A stretch of DNA of 64,000 nucleotides from Bacteroidota bacterium (GCA_009773455.1 WSXU01000015.1:1-64000), one strand, 5' to 3'; counted from the first letter of the stretch, positions 25,554 to 34,679 are shown. Made by a program: numbers and translations. The notes: a model not told the origin generated them from the sequence alone.

Positions 25554-26195
25554 CTATTTTATTTCACCAAGAAAAACACTCCAGATCGTCAGGGTGTCGT
25601 TTCCAAAGAGTTTGCTTTTTTTTATTGCATAGAAACCGGCATTCATACCGGCACTGTTTTTTAACACCTTGCCCGATGGTGTGGGTACTTCGATATTACG
25701 TACAAAAGAAAGGCTGCCACTGTATATTGATTCACTGGTGCGGGTTAAATGATTTGTCACGGAAATTGAATCAAAAACCGTTTCGCCCGTAAATCCCTTT
25801 TCAGCAATTTGCTGATCCAGGAATTCCGACAATGACACATTCCCCGGTTTCCCTGCTTCGGTTATTTTCCGGTTTATCACTATAGCGCTGTCAGCAAACA
25901 TATCGATGATCATTTGACGAGCCTGATTTTTGAATGATTTATCCACCGATTTGTCAGAATATATCCTGATATAGTCGGCAAGGTCGGTCAATTTCCGGCA
26001 AGCATTCATTTCAAATACTCTCAGGGCTTCCTTTGAAAGCTCTGCCGATTCAAAGCCGTTCCTGATGCTATCCTTTGTCTGTTTTAGCCTTGCCTGAGCT
26101 GATATGGAATCTTCACTATGATCAGGGCCGCATGATCTGGAGCCCAACAGCAGGTAAGCCAGTATTCCGAAAAATATGACAAGATAAAATCTCAT
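25554..26195 (-). CDS. Exported protein of unknown function, second gene of a two-gene unit
   Basis: A 213-residue protein. It begins with one hydrophobic segment, MRFYLVIFFGILAYLLLGSRSC, which could be a signal anchor or a lipoprotein signal with a poor lipobox at Cys22. A helical part (about 30-115) and a more beta-rich C-terminal part follow, containing GSLSFVRNIEVPTPSGKVLK and YAIKKSKLFGNDTLTIWSVFLGEI. No catalytic motif is visible. Its ATG overlaps the stop codon of the upstream gene by 4 bp (ATGA), so the two products are translationally coupled and probably act together. Confidence 0.6.
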   Translation of the reverse strand: MRFYLVIFFGILAYLLLGSRSCGPDHSEDSISAQARLKQTKDSIRNGFESAELSKEALRVFEMNACRKLTDLADYIRIYSDKSVDKSFKNQARQMIIDMFADSAIVINRKITEAGKPGNVSLSEFLDQQIAEKGFTGETVFDSISVTNHLTRTSESIYSGSLSFVRNIEVPTPSGKVLKNSAGMNAGFYAIKKSKLFGNDTLTIWSVFLGEIK

Positions 26196-27124
26196 TTTGT
26201 CACCTCCTTCTGCCTGAAACGGATCAGGGTAATTTTACCGTTCTGGTAACGGGTATCAAAAATTTCAATGTTTTTAAGGCCTGACGTGGGCAGCGTCAAT
26301 TTATTGATAAACTCGGGTTTATTGTATAATTCCACTCCGACAGATTCCTTACCAAAGACCTGAAAAATCATTGCGCTGTCGGCAATGATCCGGTTTAACT
26401 GCTCCCTCCTTTTTTGCCAGTCTTTCACATTCCTGGTTGAGAAATACTTTATCATCATGGCATAATTATCGGGCCGTAATTTTATGGTTTCATTACGGTT
26501 GAATTTATCGAGCAGACGGAATATTGTATCTGTCTGATAATATGGCGATTCAACAATAAAACGAATGCTGGCCTTCTCTGTTTTCAGCGAAAAACTACCA
26601 TCCGGCCTGCATAAATAACTCACCGGTGATTCACCTTCAGGCAATACACTCACTTCAATGACACTATTGGTTACCGGTTCGGTAGTATCTGCATCAAAAA
26701 ACCGGAATCTGTATTCTCTCGTGCTGAAAACCTTAAACACGAAAAAGAATACCACCAAAATTAAAATAACCAATGCCGGAACATAGATAAAATACCTGTT
26801 GGCTTTTACAGGTGTCTCTGTCCCGGTATCCTGATCTGCATTTTTAAATCTGAATTCATTCCAGTTGGCATAACCGACATAACTGCTTAGCAAATTAAGT
26901 ATATCGATCCGGGGCAATACCGTCTTTTCAGATTTCATATGGCTGTAAAACCATTTCTCACTGATCCTGGCATTAACCTTTTGCAACAACTCTTCCTGAA
27001 AATCAACAATCTCCTGTCCCTTCCATTCAGAAATAGCAGGGTTAATTCCAGGATAAGACTGTTGCATACGCTCTGCAACTTTTTGCTTCAGTATCCGGAA
27101 TGTCTGAATATCCTTGTTCTCCAC
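26192..27124 (-). CDS. Single-pass membrane protein of unknown function, first gene of a two-gene unit
   Basis: A 310-residue protein. Residues about 1-95 are cytoplasmic and helical, with WFYSHMKSEKTVLPRIDILNLLSSYVGYANWNEF. That phrase resembles an N-terminal module in other Bacteroidota proteins that reads like a small recognition domain. A transmembrane helix follows (about 107-133, YFIYVPALVILILVVFFFVF). The periplasmic part starts with a carboxypeptidase-regulatory-like beta domain (FRFFDADTTEPVTNSVIEVSV, RPDGSFSLKTEKASIRF) and ends with a helix-rich region. An inside module, one membrane pass and an outside sensor-like domain suggest a signalling or anchoring role, but no function is known. 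Confidence 0.6.
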   Translation of the reverse strand: MENKDIQTFRILKQKVAERMQQSYPGINPAISEWKGQEIVDFQEELLQKVNARISEKWFYSHMKSEKTVLPRIDILNLLSSYVGYANWNEFRFKNADQDTGTETPVKANRYFIYVPALVILILVVFFFVFKVFSTREYRFRFFDADTTEPVTNSVIEVSVLPEGESPVSYLCRPDGSFSLKTEKASIRFIVESPYYQTDTIFRLLDKFNRNETIKLRPDNYAMMIKYFSTRNVKDWQKRREQLNRIIADSAMIFQVFGKESVGVELYNKPEFINKLTLPTSGLKNIEIFDTRYQNGKITLIRFRQKEVTK

Positions 27125-27603
27125 AAAAGTCAGTAATAAAGGGCATAAATCATGGTAAAACCCTGGTAAAGTGTTTTACAAAATATTTACAAGCCATATT
27201 CAAGATGAAAATGGGCGTCGTAAATAATTTTGTGATGAAATTAATGAAAAAAAGGAAAGCAGAAACCTTTTCTTTTGAAAAGAGCAGTTGCTGCAATTTC
27301 CTGTGAACCTGATGAAAAAAGATACGCCCACAAAAGAGTTGATGTTACGGGTTTTGAAACCGGGACATTATGTTCGGGTCAGGACTCCGGAGACAGACCT
27401 AATTCCCGTTTTAGTTGAGTTTCACTGATCCTGTTTGCTTTTTTGTTCAATTGCTGTGCCACAGGTTTTCATCAACGTTGATGATGAACTTTGCAAAAAA
27501 AGTGTTATATTTACATAATACAGCGGGGCTCTTATGTTGTTGTTCGGGCTGACTTCCTGAAAATGACGAAAGTTTATTCTGAAACCCATTTAAATTCACG
27601 ATA
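27125..27603. other. Spacer without recognised genes
   Basis: The 479 bp between divergent transcripts contain only short frames with no family resemblance. A-rich stretches and a weak TATATTTA near 27506-27513 may belong to the promoter of the small membrane protein at 27604. No repeats or hairpins of note were seen. Confidence 0.4.
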
Positions 27604-27954
27604 ATGAAAAACAGGCTCTTGTATTGGACACCCAGGGTAATCGCAATCATGGCCATCCTCTTTATGATGATCTTCTCCCTGGACTGTTTTGAAGGATCCT
27701 ATACCATCGGTGAACGATTGACCTGTTTTGTCATGCACAACATTCCTTCCTTTTTGGTTGTGCTGATACTTATCGCTGCCTGGAAGTGGGAACTGGCCGG
27801 AGGAATCCTCTTTCTGCTGGCTGCGCTGACCGGTTCTATCCTTTTCAGGGGGTTCTCAGGGAATCCGGCTTCATTGATTGTTATGGCGCCATTTGCCGTT
27901 GCCGGAATACTGTTTATTATTCACAACCGGTTTTCAGCAGGAAAACAGGATTGA
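27604..27954 (+). CDS. Small integral membrane protein
   Basis: A 116-residue protein with about four transmembrane helices: near residues 11-30 (VIAIMAILFMMIFSLDCF), 46-63 (IPSFLVVLILIAAWKW), 64-83 (GGILFLLAALTGSILF) and 88-108 (SLIVMAPFAVAGILFII). The layout is like the DUF7670-type small membrane proteins of Bacteroidota; function is unknown. It is the first of three small plus-strand genes spaced 47 and 70 bp apart. Confidence 0.65.
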   Translation: MKNRLLYWTPRVIAIMAILFMMIFSLDCFEGSYTIGERLTCFVMHNIPSFLVVLILIAAWKWELAGGILFLLAALTGSILFRGFSGNPASLIVMAPFAVAGILFIIHNRFSAGKQD

Positions 27955-28001
27955 TTATCTGACCTGGTTTTAAGTATCGGATTCAATCTGAAAACAATGC
28001 C

Positions 28002-28661
28002 ATGAAAAAACTTATTCTCATTCCATTTTTTATTGCCTGTGCAGTAAACCTGAATGGTCAGCCCTGGAAGATAATGATTCAAAACACAACCGACTCATCC
28101 GTTGTGAGGACACTGAAACTGAAACCAAAGGTGCATATAGGCATAAAATCGCTTATCACAGAAAGTGATTCGCTGAAAGTAACAAACACATACGGAGGCA
28201 CCTTCCTTTCCGGCACAAGGGATTCTCTGACCATCAGGTTAGAGGAATTCAGGGTGTTGACTGAGTACGCCAACGGAATCAAACAAACCACTACAATTCC
28301 CCGGGATTTCTATCTGAAAAACCCCGAAGCCGGCAACAGTGTAAAAAGTCTGGCATTGATGGATATTGATTTCCTTACCTGTCAGCGCCGGCCAAAATTA
28401 ATTACCCGGGCCGATAACGTGATAGAACCAATCATTCTGGGATTATTGTTTGTAATGCTTATTTCCCCGCTGATCAGTTATAATTATAAAGAAGGTTACT
28501 TAAATACTGAGAGGTACAAATACTGGGCACTTGGAAGTACCATCGGCCTGGCATCGGGTTTTGCAACCCTTATCACGATCAATGGCCTCTTCAATGAAAA
28601 AAGAATACAGTTCAGGCCGGGTTGGCCTGAAAAAAAAGCGAAAGTCTGGGAGTTCCGGTAA
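28002..28661 (+). CDS. Exported protein with two C-terminal membrane segments, unknown function
   Basis: A 219-residue protein. The signal peptide is MKKLILIPFFIACAVNLNGQ. Residues about 24-135 form a beta-rich domain with IMIQNTTDSSVVRTLKLKPK and RDSLTIRLEEFRVL. Two hydrophobic helices follow (about 143-160, IEPIILGLLFVMLISPLI, and 174-196, WALGSTIGLASGFATLITI), ending in a basic tail. This sequence of parts occurs in small Bacteroidota envelope proteins of unknown role. The gene lies 47 bp after the four-helix protein and 70 bp before a three-helix protein. Confidence 0.6.
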   Translation: MKKLILIPFFIACAVNLNGQPWKIMIQNTTDSSVVRTLKLKPKVHIGIKSLITESDSLKVTNTYGGTFLSGTRDSLTIRLEEFRVLTEYANGIKQTTTIPRDFYLKNPEAGNSVKSLALMDIDFLTCQRRPKLITRADNVIEPIILGLLFVMLISPLISYNYKEGYLNTERYKYWALGSTIGLASGFATLITINGLFNEKRIQFRPGWPEKKAKVWEFR

Positions 28662-28731
28662 TATCTTTTTCACGAAGTTTTGACCGTTTAACAAATCCTC
28701 CAGAAATAAATCAAAATTAAAAAAAACCGCC

Positions 28732-29136
28732 ATGCTGGAACATGTTCACAAGCACATCACCTCTGAATTGCAGCAGAATGCAAAGACAGACATCATTTTT
28801 ATCCTTGCTTCGATTGCCCTTAACCTGATCACCCTGGCCATCAATGCAGGGTCGGTTGAAAAATCAAGGACCGATGACACCATCCTGATTGTTATGTTCA
28901 TCTTTGTCGGGCTGGTGATTCTGATCAACATCGTTGCCATCTTTGGTTTGCTCAAAGGGAAACAGACCCGCACCAAACTACTGAAAGGCCTGATTTCGAT
29001 GTACAGGGATCAGCAGGTCGACAAGTATTATGACGAATCGCTGCTGAGCAGCTACAGTGTCAGGTATAACCTGTTTATCATGGTGGTGCTGTGTACAGGC
29101 ATCATTTCAATCGTTGTGCCGTTTGTCATGCGATAA
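28732..29136 (+). CDS. Small three-helix membrane protein, unknown function
   Basis: A 134-residue protein with hydrophobic helices near residues 18-42 (TDIIFILASIALNLITLAI), 52-78 (ILIVMFIFVGLVILINIVAIFG) and 110-133 (YNLFIMVVLCTGIISIVVPFV). A short basic cytoplasmic loop (KGKQTRTKLLKG) separates the second and third. There is no recognisable domain. It closes the three-gene run that begins at 27604 and faces the dioxygenase gene convergently. Confidence 0.6.
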   Translation: MLEHVHKHITSELQQNAKTDIIFILASIALNLITLAINAGSVEKSRTDDTILIVMFIFVGLVILINIVAIFGLLKGKQTRTKLLKGLISMYRDQQVDKYYDESLLSSYSVRYNLFIMVVLCTGIISIVVPFVMR

Positions 29137-29233
29137 CCATATACAAAAGCATTCAGCAGGTAATCTCTGATTGAAATCCTTTAAGGGGCATGCATTCCCA
29201 GGTTTTTCTGATTGAAAAACAGCCGGAAGTTTA

Positions 29234-30109
29234 CTAACCTATCTTCACCGAAGTCATGGAAATGGACCCCATGATGGTTTTGCAGTTGTAAAAAGAGGCC
29301 TCCTCATTTTTACCCTGAAGCCCCAGGATATAGAGCAATGGCAGAAAATGCTCAGGCGTCGGAATAGATTGTTCAAAGGCCCTTCCCGCCTTTTTATAAT
29401 CAATCAATGATTGATGATCCCTGTCATCGATCAGTTTTCTGACCTTTGCATCGGTTTCGATGGCCCAGTCATACCCTCCTTCCGGATTGTTCCAGTTGAT
29501 TGTACGCAGGTTATGCACAATATTGCCACTACCCACAATTAAAACTCCTTTATCGCGGAGCGAAGCCAGTTCACCGGCCAGCTTATAATGATGCTGTGGT
29601 GGCTGGCTGTAGTCAAGGCTCAGTTGTATGACCGGTATATTGGCTTCCGGATAAAGGTGCTTGATCACACTCCATGCTCCGTGGTCAAGACCCCAGGAGT
29701 CATCCAGCCCGATTTCAGTATCATTGACCTGATCCCTGATTGAACCGGCCAGGGAAGGACTTCCGGGTGCCGGGTACTGCACATCGTACAATTCCTGGGG
29801 GAACCCACCGAAATCATGGATGGTACGGGGCCTTTCCATGGCTGTTACAAAAGTCCCCCTGGTTTCCCAATGGGCAGAAATGCAAAGAACTGCTTTGGGA
29901 GCGGGGAGCGTCTTACCTATGCTTCGCCAGCCCATAGAGAATTCATTCAGTTCAATGGCATTCATCGGACTGCCATGACCAAGAAACAACACAGGCATCC
30001 TGCCTGTGTTGTCAAATGCTCCCGCGATTTTTTGCAATGCTTGTAGTTTCATAGTATATCCGGCTGCGGGTAGTATCATCAATGACCTGAGAAAATTTCT
30101 GCGGTCCAT
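29234..30109 (-). CDS. Extradiol ring-cleavage dioxygenase of the LigB/YgiD (4,5-DOPA dioxygenase) family
   Basis: A 291-residue non-haem metal enzyme. Conserved metal-ligand regions are LFLGHGSPMNAI (His near 43), ISAHWETRG (His near 81) and the C-terminal EHFLPLLYILG with its His. The N-terminus MDRRNFLRSLMILPAAGYTM looks like a Tat signal with twin arginines, unusual for the YgiD group, which is cytoplasmic in Escherichia coli; export is therefore possible here. It starts 20 bp after the YceI gene and is probably co-transcribed with it. Substrate is unknown; YgiD of Escherichia coli acts on DOPA-like catechols. Confidence 0.88.
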   Translation of the reverse strand: MDRRNFLRSLMILPAAGYTMKLQALQKIAGAFDNTGRMPVLFLGHGSPMNAIELNEFSMGWRSIGKTLPAPKAVLCISAHWETRGTFVTAMERPRTIHDFGGFPQELYDVQYPAPGSPSLAGSIRDQVNDTEIGLDDSWGLDHGAWSVIKHLYPEANIPVIQLSLDYSQPPQHHYKLAGELASLRDKGVLIVGSGNIVHNLRTINWNNPEGGYDWAIETDAKVRKLIDDRDHQSLIDYKKAGRAFEQSIPTPEHFLPLLYILGLQGKNEEASFYNCKTIMGSISMTSVKIG

Positions 30110-30129
30110 TGTTGCAAGGCTGTTAATTG

Positions 30130-30666
30130 TTATTCTATTACTTTCAGGAGCTGAACTTCAGCAACAATGCTTACTTCTTCACCTACCAGCACCCCGCCTG
30201 TTTCAAGCGCAGCATTCCAGTTGAGGCCCCAGTCTTTACGGTTAATTTTTCCATTCAGGCTGAACCCGGCTTTTTCGTTGCCCCAGGGGTCTTTCATCAG
30301 ACCGTTGAATTCAACATTAAGCGTTACTTTTCTCGACACACCCTTAATGGTGAGGTCTCCCGTCATAACGAAGGTTTCTTCATTGCCCTTTTTCAGACCA
30401 TCCGATTTGAAAGAAATCTCATTAAACTTTTCAACATCGAAGAAATCGGGGCTTTTCAGGTGAGCATCCCTGTCGGCTGAGCCGGTGTTGATAGAGCCCG
30501 GGTTCATGACAAAATTCACCAGCGCTGTGGCGAAATCCATGCTGAGGGTCTCAACATTTCCTTTAAATTCATTGAAAACACCTTTTACATTGGTAATCAT
30601 CAGGTGCTTTACTTTAAATCCTATTTCTGAGTGTGACGGATCTATCGTCCATTTTGTTGTTGCCAT
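30130..30666 (-). CDS. YceI family lipid-binding protein
   Basis: A 178-residue lipocalin-like protein of the YceI family, which bind isoprenoid or other lipids. It opens with TKWTIDPSHSEIGFKVKHLM, the family signature, and has FVMTGDLTIKGVSRKVTLNVEFNG and IGF/GFSLNGKINRKDWGLNW. No signal peptide is present; many YceI proteins are periplasmic, but this one starts directly with the domain. An upstream in-frame ATG at 30702 overlaps the -7 box, so the ATG at 30666 is used. The dioxygenase gene follows after 20 bp. Confidence 0.92.
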   Translation of the reverse strand: MATTKWTIDPSHSEIGFKVKHLMITNVKGVFNEFKGNVETLSMDFATALVNFVMNPGSINTGSADRDAHLKSPDFFDVEKFNEISFKSDGLKKGNEETFVMTGDLTIKGVSRKVTLNVEFNGLMKDPWGNEKAGFSLNGKINRKDWGLNWNAALETGGVLVGEEVSIVAEVQLLKVIE

Positions 30667-30699
30667 TATCAATAGTTTTAGTTGTTTTTTTTGATGATG

Positions 30700-30707
30700 C
30701 AAAATTA
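30700..30707 (-). promoter_or_regulatory. -7 element of the YceI-dioxygenase unit
   Basis: TAATTTTG on the minus strand, 34 bp before the ATG at 30666, predicting a leader of about 30 nt. Confidence 0.5.
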
Positions 30708-30758
30708 TCTCCTTCCCTTGCGGGGATGGTTACATTATCAGGAAGTTGTGTGGTACAA

Positions 30759-31580
30759 TCAGGAAATCACCGGATGTGTCTGCTCGCGGAATTCTGTTGG
30801 GGTTATCCCGGTTTTTTTACGGAATACCCTTGAAAAATAGGATTTTTCGTTATAGCCGAGCTCATAACCGATTTCCGAAACCGACTTATCGGAGGTAAGT
30901 AACATCCGGCGGGCCTCCATCAGTTTTCGCGTTTCAATAATTTCTGTGGCACTTTTACCAAAAACAGCCTGGGTAATCAGGTTAAGATTACGCGAACTCA
31001 TGTTGAGTTTGTCGGCATAGAAATCGGCGCCTTCTGGGCGGCGGAAATTATTTTCAAGAATCCGGAGGAAGTTGTTGAAAGTTATCAGCCGCGCGTTTCC
31101 TGAAGTTCTGCTGTTGAGGTAATCACGCTTACTGTCGGTCTCAAGTTTAGCCATCACCGCGCTCAGTAGATGACGCATCACCGTATAGTCGGGATTCTGC
31201 TCAAGACTTTCCCTGAGCATAATGTTGCAAAGCGAATTCAGCGTGGTACTGCAATAGTCCGTACTGAGCGGATACAGCACCTTATCCAGAAACCCTGAAT
31301 AAAAACTGAACTTGCTCTGAGGTATAAAATCGCTCTTATACCGGATCAGCCATCCCTGTGTATTTTCGTCAGGTGTAAAGGAATGTACTTTCCCCTGGGC
31401 TACATATACAATCACCGGTGATTGGATGGTTTCGGGACTGAAATCAATAGAATGAACCGGTTTTCCATGGGTAATTATCCAGAGTTCTTCATGGTCATGA
31501 CGGTGGTGTTCAGCTGGATTCAAAGCCAGCGGCTCAAGAAACTCACAGGTTAACGGGGTAATGGTAATGGGACTGATCAT
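30759..31580 (-). CDS. AraC family transcriptional regulator with cupin sensor domain
   Basis: A 273-residue regulator. The N-terminal half is a cupin-like sensor domain (HHRHDHEELWIITHGKPVHSIDF). The C-terminal AraC/XylS domain, about 165-265, includes ADFYADKLNMSSRNLNLITQAVFGKSATEII, VSEIGYELGYNEKSYFSRVFRKKTGITPTEFRE. The layout fits one-component regulators responding to a small organic effector. It lies 93 bp upstream of and in the same direction as the YceI-dioxygenase genes, so it may control them; no operator was identified. Confidence 0.9.
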   Translation of the reverse strand: MISPITITPLTCEFLEPLALNPAEHHRHDHEELWIITHGKPVHSIDFSPETIQSPVIVYVAQGKVHSFTPDENTQGWLIRYKSDFIPQSKFSFYSGFLDKVLYPLSTDYCSTTLNSLCNIMLRESLEQNPDYTVMRHLLSAVMAKLETDSKRDYLNSRTSGNARLITFNNFLRILENNFRRPEGADFYADKLNMSSRNLNLITQAVFGKSATEIIETRKLMEARRMLLTSDKSVSEIGYELGYNEKSYFSRVFRKKTGITPTEFREQTHPVIS

Positions 31581-31968
31581 AATTTACTTACTGCAAATTC
31601 AGATATTCCAGGTCAATGAATAACTACCCTTAATAACAGATCCATTTAATATTTGTTTCAAATCAGTAATCCGGGAGCAGCCATCCGGCCGGTTAACGGG
31701 CGTTTTCCAGGATTATTAAAATAAACCCCGGATTATTTGCAAATTCAGTTAATATTTTGTACCTTAACACCTTACGAAGCCTGCTTGTTCTCTTCCCGCC
31801 TTTCCCTTCCATTTTTCATACTTAGCTTGGCTTCTTTCCTACTTAATGGCAGTGATTCCATTCCGGAGGACCATCTTACCTGCATCAGCCCGGAGTTTAA
31901 TGCTCGTATTTGACCAGGACTATCTATAGATTCTGTTAAATCAGTATTCATTTCAAAAACTTCAAGCC
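31581..31968. other. Spacer upstream of the beta-helix protein gene
   Basis: No gene. A TATTTTG-like stretch near 31753-31759 could be a distant promoter, leaving a leader of about 200 nt before the ATG at 31969. Nothing repetitive was seen. Confidence 0.35.
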
Positions 31969-34047
31969 ATGAAAAAAAGATTACTCTTATGTTTCATCTG
32001 CAGTTGTATTGGCGTGATGGCCAATGCACAACAACTTCAATACTCAACCTGGACCAGGTTTGATACGTATTTTAACGATACCGTCTTCCAGCACTTTAAC
32101 CGGAATTCCTGCACATTTTCATCCCCTGACGGTTTAATGGTGAGCAGCAATTATACCGAGGAAGGCAATGTTATGACCATCCAGGATGTAATGGGTCCAG
32201 CAGCCTGCTCACCCACCATAGTAGGAACGTATACCTTTATTATTATCGGTTCCTCACTGCAGTTCACACTGGTAAGCGATGAGTGCACCGAAAGGGCAAA
32301 TTCATTGACCGAGGGTCCATACACCAGAATGCCACCGAAAACCATCCACATTCCGTCTGATTTCCAGCATATTCAACAGGGTATTGTGGCTGCGGACAAT
32401 ATGGATACCGTGCTGGTTGATCCGGGGGTCTATTACGAGAACATCAACTTTTTGGGCAAAAAGCCTTTGATGGTGGCCAGCCGTTTTTTAACCGAAGGCG
32501 ATACCAACCATATTGCCAATACCATCATCAATGGCAGCCAGCCGCTTGATCCGGCTAAAGGCTCGGTGGTAACTTTTGAATCCGGAGAGGATACTACTTC
32601 CGTTCTGTGCGGGTTTACAGTATCAGGAACTTTTATTGAGGACGCCGGAAATGCCTTTAGCGGAGGGGGTGTTTTCATTACCGGATCAGGGGGTAAGCTG
32701 CTGAATAATTACATTCAGAACAACATTGTTTCAAATGAGGGTTGGGCATTCGGGGGAGGTGTTACAGCAGCAGGTCCCGATGTGCCCGTCGAGTGGGTGG
32801 TTCTGAGAGGTAACAGGATAGTTAATAATCAGTCCATTAGTCAAAGTGATGTTGCGGATGGTGGTGGTATTTTCTGCTACTATAACCTGATTTTAGTGAA
32901 CAATCAGATTTCTTTCAACAGTGCTGACGGATATCTCGGTGGTAATGGAGGCGGTGCGGCCATTTGGGGTGCCTTTGGGCCTGTTACAATTGAAGTCAGT
33001 AATAATGAGATCACTCATAATGAAGCTGAAACCACCATAGGGACAATTGATTACAATGCATTGGGAGGCGGAGTAAGTATACTATTTGATGTTACAGGGC
33101 GCGTCTCAAATAATGTTATTTCATACAACTTTATTGATGCTCCGAGCAATCATGGTAGCAATGGATCTGGCGCATTCATACAGGATATAAGCTCAGATGG
33201 TTTTGTATTTGAAAATAATCTCATACAACAAAATAATACCATCTCACAAAATTGCCATGGAGGAGGCCTGTCATTGTTAAGATCAAATGGTCATTATCTG
33301 AACAATGTAATTCAGAATAATTCCGCACCAAACGGCGGAGGTATAAGTATCAGGGGTGTAAATAACAATGCAGTATTTATTAACAACACGATAACCGGGA
33401 ATACAGCCACTGGAGGTGGTGGTGGTATTTATATGATGCTGTCTACTGTAGTGCTTATAAATTCTATCATTGTGGAGAATAACTCCCCAATATATCCGTC
33501 AATTCTGCAGTATAGTGGTACCCTTAACGTCAGGTATTCCAATGTAGGGGGTGAAAATGTCTGGCCGGGCGAAGGTAATGTAAACTGTCACGCTACTTTT
33601 CTGGAAGACGGATACCACCTCAGCCAGACTTGCCAACTTGTAGAGAGTGGGATTGCATCGATAAACATCGATGGAATCTGGTATAATTGCCCGGCCTATG
33701 ATATTGACGGGGAAGGTCGCCCCTCCAATGCTTTCCCCGAAATCGGGGCCGATGAAGTGCTGATTGTTTCTGTTCCTGAACCAATGCCAGTGAACCACTC
33801 ATCATTCGCTATTTATCCCAATCCTGCTTCCGAAAAAATTACCGTTGAGCTTAACGGTGAGACCACCATAATCAACGGCGAGATTTCAATCCTCGGAATA
33901 ACAGGGCAGGAATTGCTTCGGCAGCAGGTATCGGGCCCGAAAACGGATTTCAATGTAAGCGCACTTCCGGCAGGGGTCTATTTTATCAAACTGATTAATA
34001 ATGATCAAAATGCCGCGGTGAAGGTCGGGAGGTTTATTAAAAATTGA
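31969..34047 (+). CDS. T9SS-sorted right-handed beta-helix protein
   Basis: A 692-residue surface or secreted protein. The signal peptide is MKKRLLLCFICSCIGVMANAQ. Residues about 25-115 form a beta-rich N-terminal domain. Residues about 120-570 hold a parallel beta-helix with repeated turns such as LLNNYIQNNIV, VSNNEITHNEAET, FENNLIQQNNT, YLNNVIQNNSAPNGGGISI and NNTITGNTATGGGGGIYMM. The C-terminus is a T9SS type A sorting domain (FAIYPNPASEKI, ISILGITGQELL, LPAGVYFIKLIN). Beta-helix proteins of this kind bind or cut polysaccharides or act as adhesins; no catalytic site was spotted. Transcription ends at a strong hairpin at 34141-34180. Confidence 0.85.
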   Translation: MKKRLLLCFICSCIGVMANAQQLQYSTWTRFDTYFNDTVFQHFNRNSCTFSSPDGLMVSSNYTEEGNVMTIQDVMGPAACSPTIVGTYTFIIIGSSLQFTLVSDECTERANSLTEGPYTRMPPKTIHIPSDFQHIQQGIVAADNMDTVLVDPGVYYENINFLGKKPLMVASRFLTEGDTNHIANTIINGSQPLDPAKGSVVTFESGEDTTSVLCGFTVSGTFIEDAGNAFSGGGVFITGSGGKLLNNYIQNNIVSNEGWAFGGGVTAAGPDVPVEWVVLRGNRIVNNQSISQSDVADGGGIFCYYNLILVNNQISFNSADGYLGGNGGGAAIWGAFGPVTIEVSNNEITHNEAETTIGTIDYNALGGGVSILFDVTGRVSNNVISYNFIDAPSNHGSNGSGAFIQDISSDGFVFENNLIQQNNTISQNCHGGGLSLLRSNGHYLNNVIQNNSAPNGGGISIRGVNNNAVFINNTITGNTATGGGGGIYMMLSTVVLINSIIVENNSPIYPSILQYSGTLNVRYSNVGGENVWPGEGNVNCHATFLEDGYHLSQTCQLVESGIASINIDGIWYNCPAYDIDGEGRPSNAFPEIGADEVLIVSVPEPMPVNHSSFAIYPNPASEKITVELNGETTIINGEISILGITGQELLRQQVSGPKTDFNVSALPAGVYFIKLINNDQNAAVKVGRFIKN

Positions 34048-34140
34048 TACCTGCAGGAATGAAAAAGTTGACTTTTTCATTCTTGGAGTGGAACTGAAAG
34101 TTGAATAATCCGCTGACCAATCCGGGGTTGCCGGATAAAT

Positions 34141-34180
34141 CAATAAAAAAGCCCTGTAAAACTACAGGGCTTTTTTATTG
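34141..34180. terminator. Bidirectional terminator between convergent genes
   Basis: CAATAAAAAAGCCCTGTA pairs with its exact reverse complement across a 4-nt loop, giving an 18-bp stem with a T-run on either strand. It serves the beta-helix gene (plus) and the YtxH-like gene (minus). Confidence 0.9.
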
Positions 34181-34192
34181 ATTTTAAGCAGT

Positions 34193-34651
34193 TCATGCCT
34201 TGGGCGCTACTTCTGCAGCTTCTTCAGATGCTTCCTTAACCTCATCTATAACTTCCTCAGTGGTTTCTGCAACCTCTTCTGTTGTATCCTCCACTGCGGT
34301 TTCAACTTTATCTTCAACAACTTGAGCGGTCTCAGCTACAACTTCTGCGGGTTCTTCAGCTTTGGGTGCGGTGCTGCGGATTTTTTCCTCCAGTTTATCT
34401 ACTACGGCAGCCGCTTTGTCATCGAGTTTTTCAATCACATCTTCGGCTTTCTCTTTCAGGTTTTCACCAAAATCCTTCACTTTCTCCGTGGCTGTGGATG
34501 CTGCTGTTTTTACATCCTCAACAACATCTTTTGAATATTCCTTGGCCGATTCAACAGTGCCGGCTGCTTTTTCTTTGATCTCGGTCGCTTTTACTGCAGC
34601 CACTTCCTTTGAAGTGCTGAACAGTTTTTTTAATGAATCTAAAAATCCCAT
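34193..34651 (-). CDS. YtxH-like low-complexity helical protein
   Basis: A 152-residue protein made almost entirely of Ala, Glu, Lys, Val and Asp in heptad-like order (KEVAAVKATEIKEKAAGTV, DVVEDVKTAASTATEKVKDF). The C-terminal part is acidic (VAETAQVVEDKVETAVEDTTEE). It should form long helices with little tertiary structure. Such proteins are similar to YtxH or LEA-like stress proteins and apolipoprotein-like sequences, so a role in desiccation or envelope stress is only a suggestion. The -7 box at 34680-34687 predicts a short leader of about 25 nt. Confidence 0.7.
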   Translation of the reverse strand: MGFLDSLKKLFSTSKEVAAVKATEIKEKAAGTVESAKEYSKDVVEDVKTAASTATEKVKDFGENLKEKAEDVIEKLDDKAAAVVDKLEEKIRSTAPKAEEPAEVVAETAQVVEDKVETAVEDTTEEVAETTEEVIDEVKEASEEAAEVAPKA

Positions 34652-34679
34652 TTTGTTGTTTTTTAATTATTTACGATTG

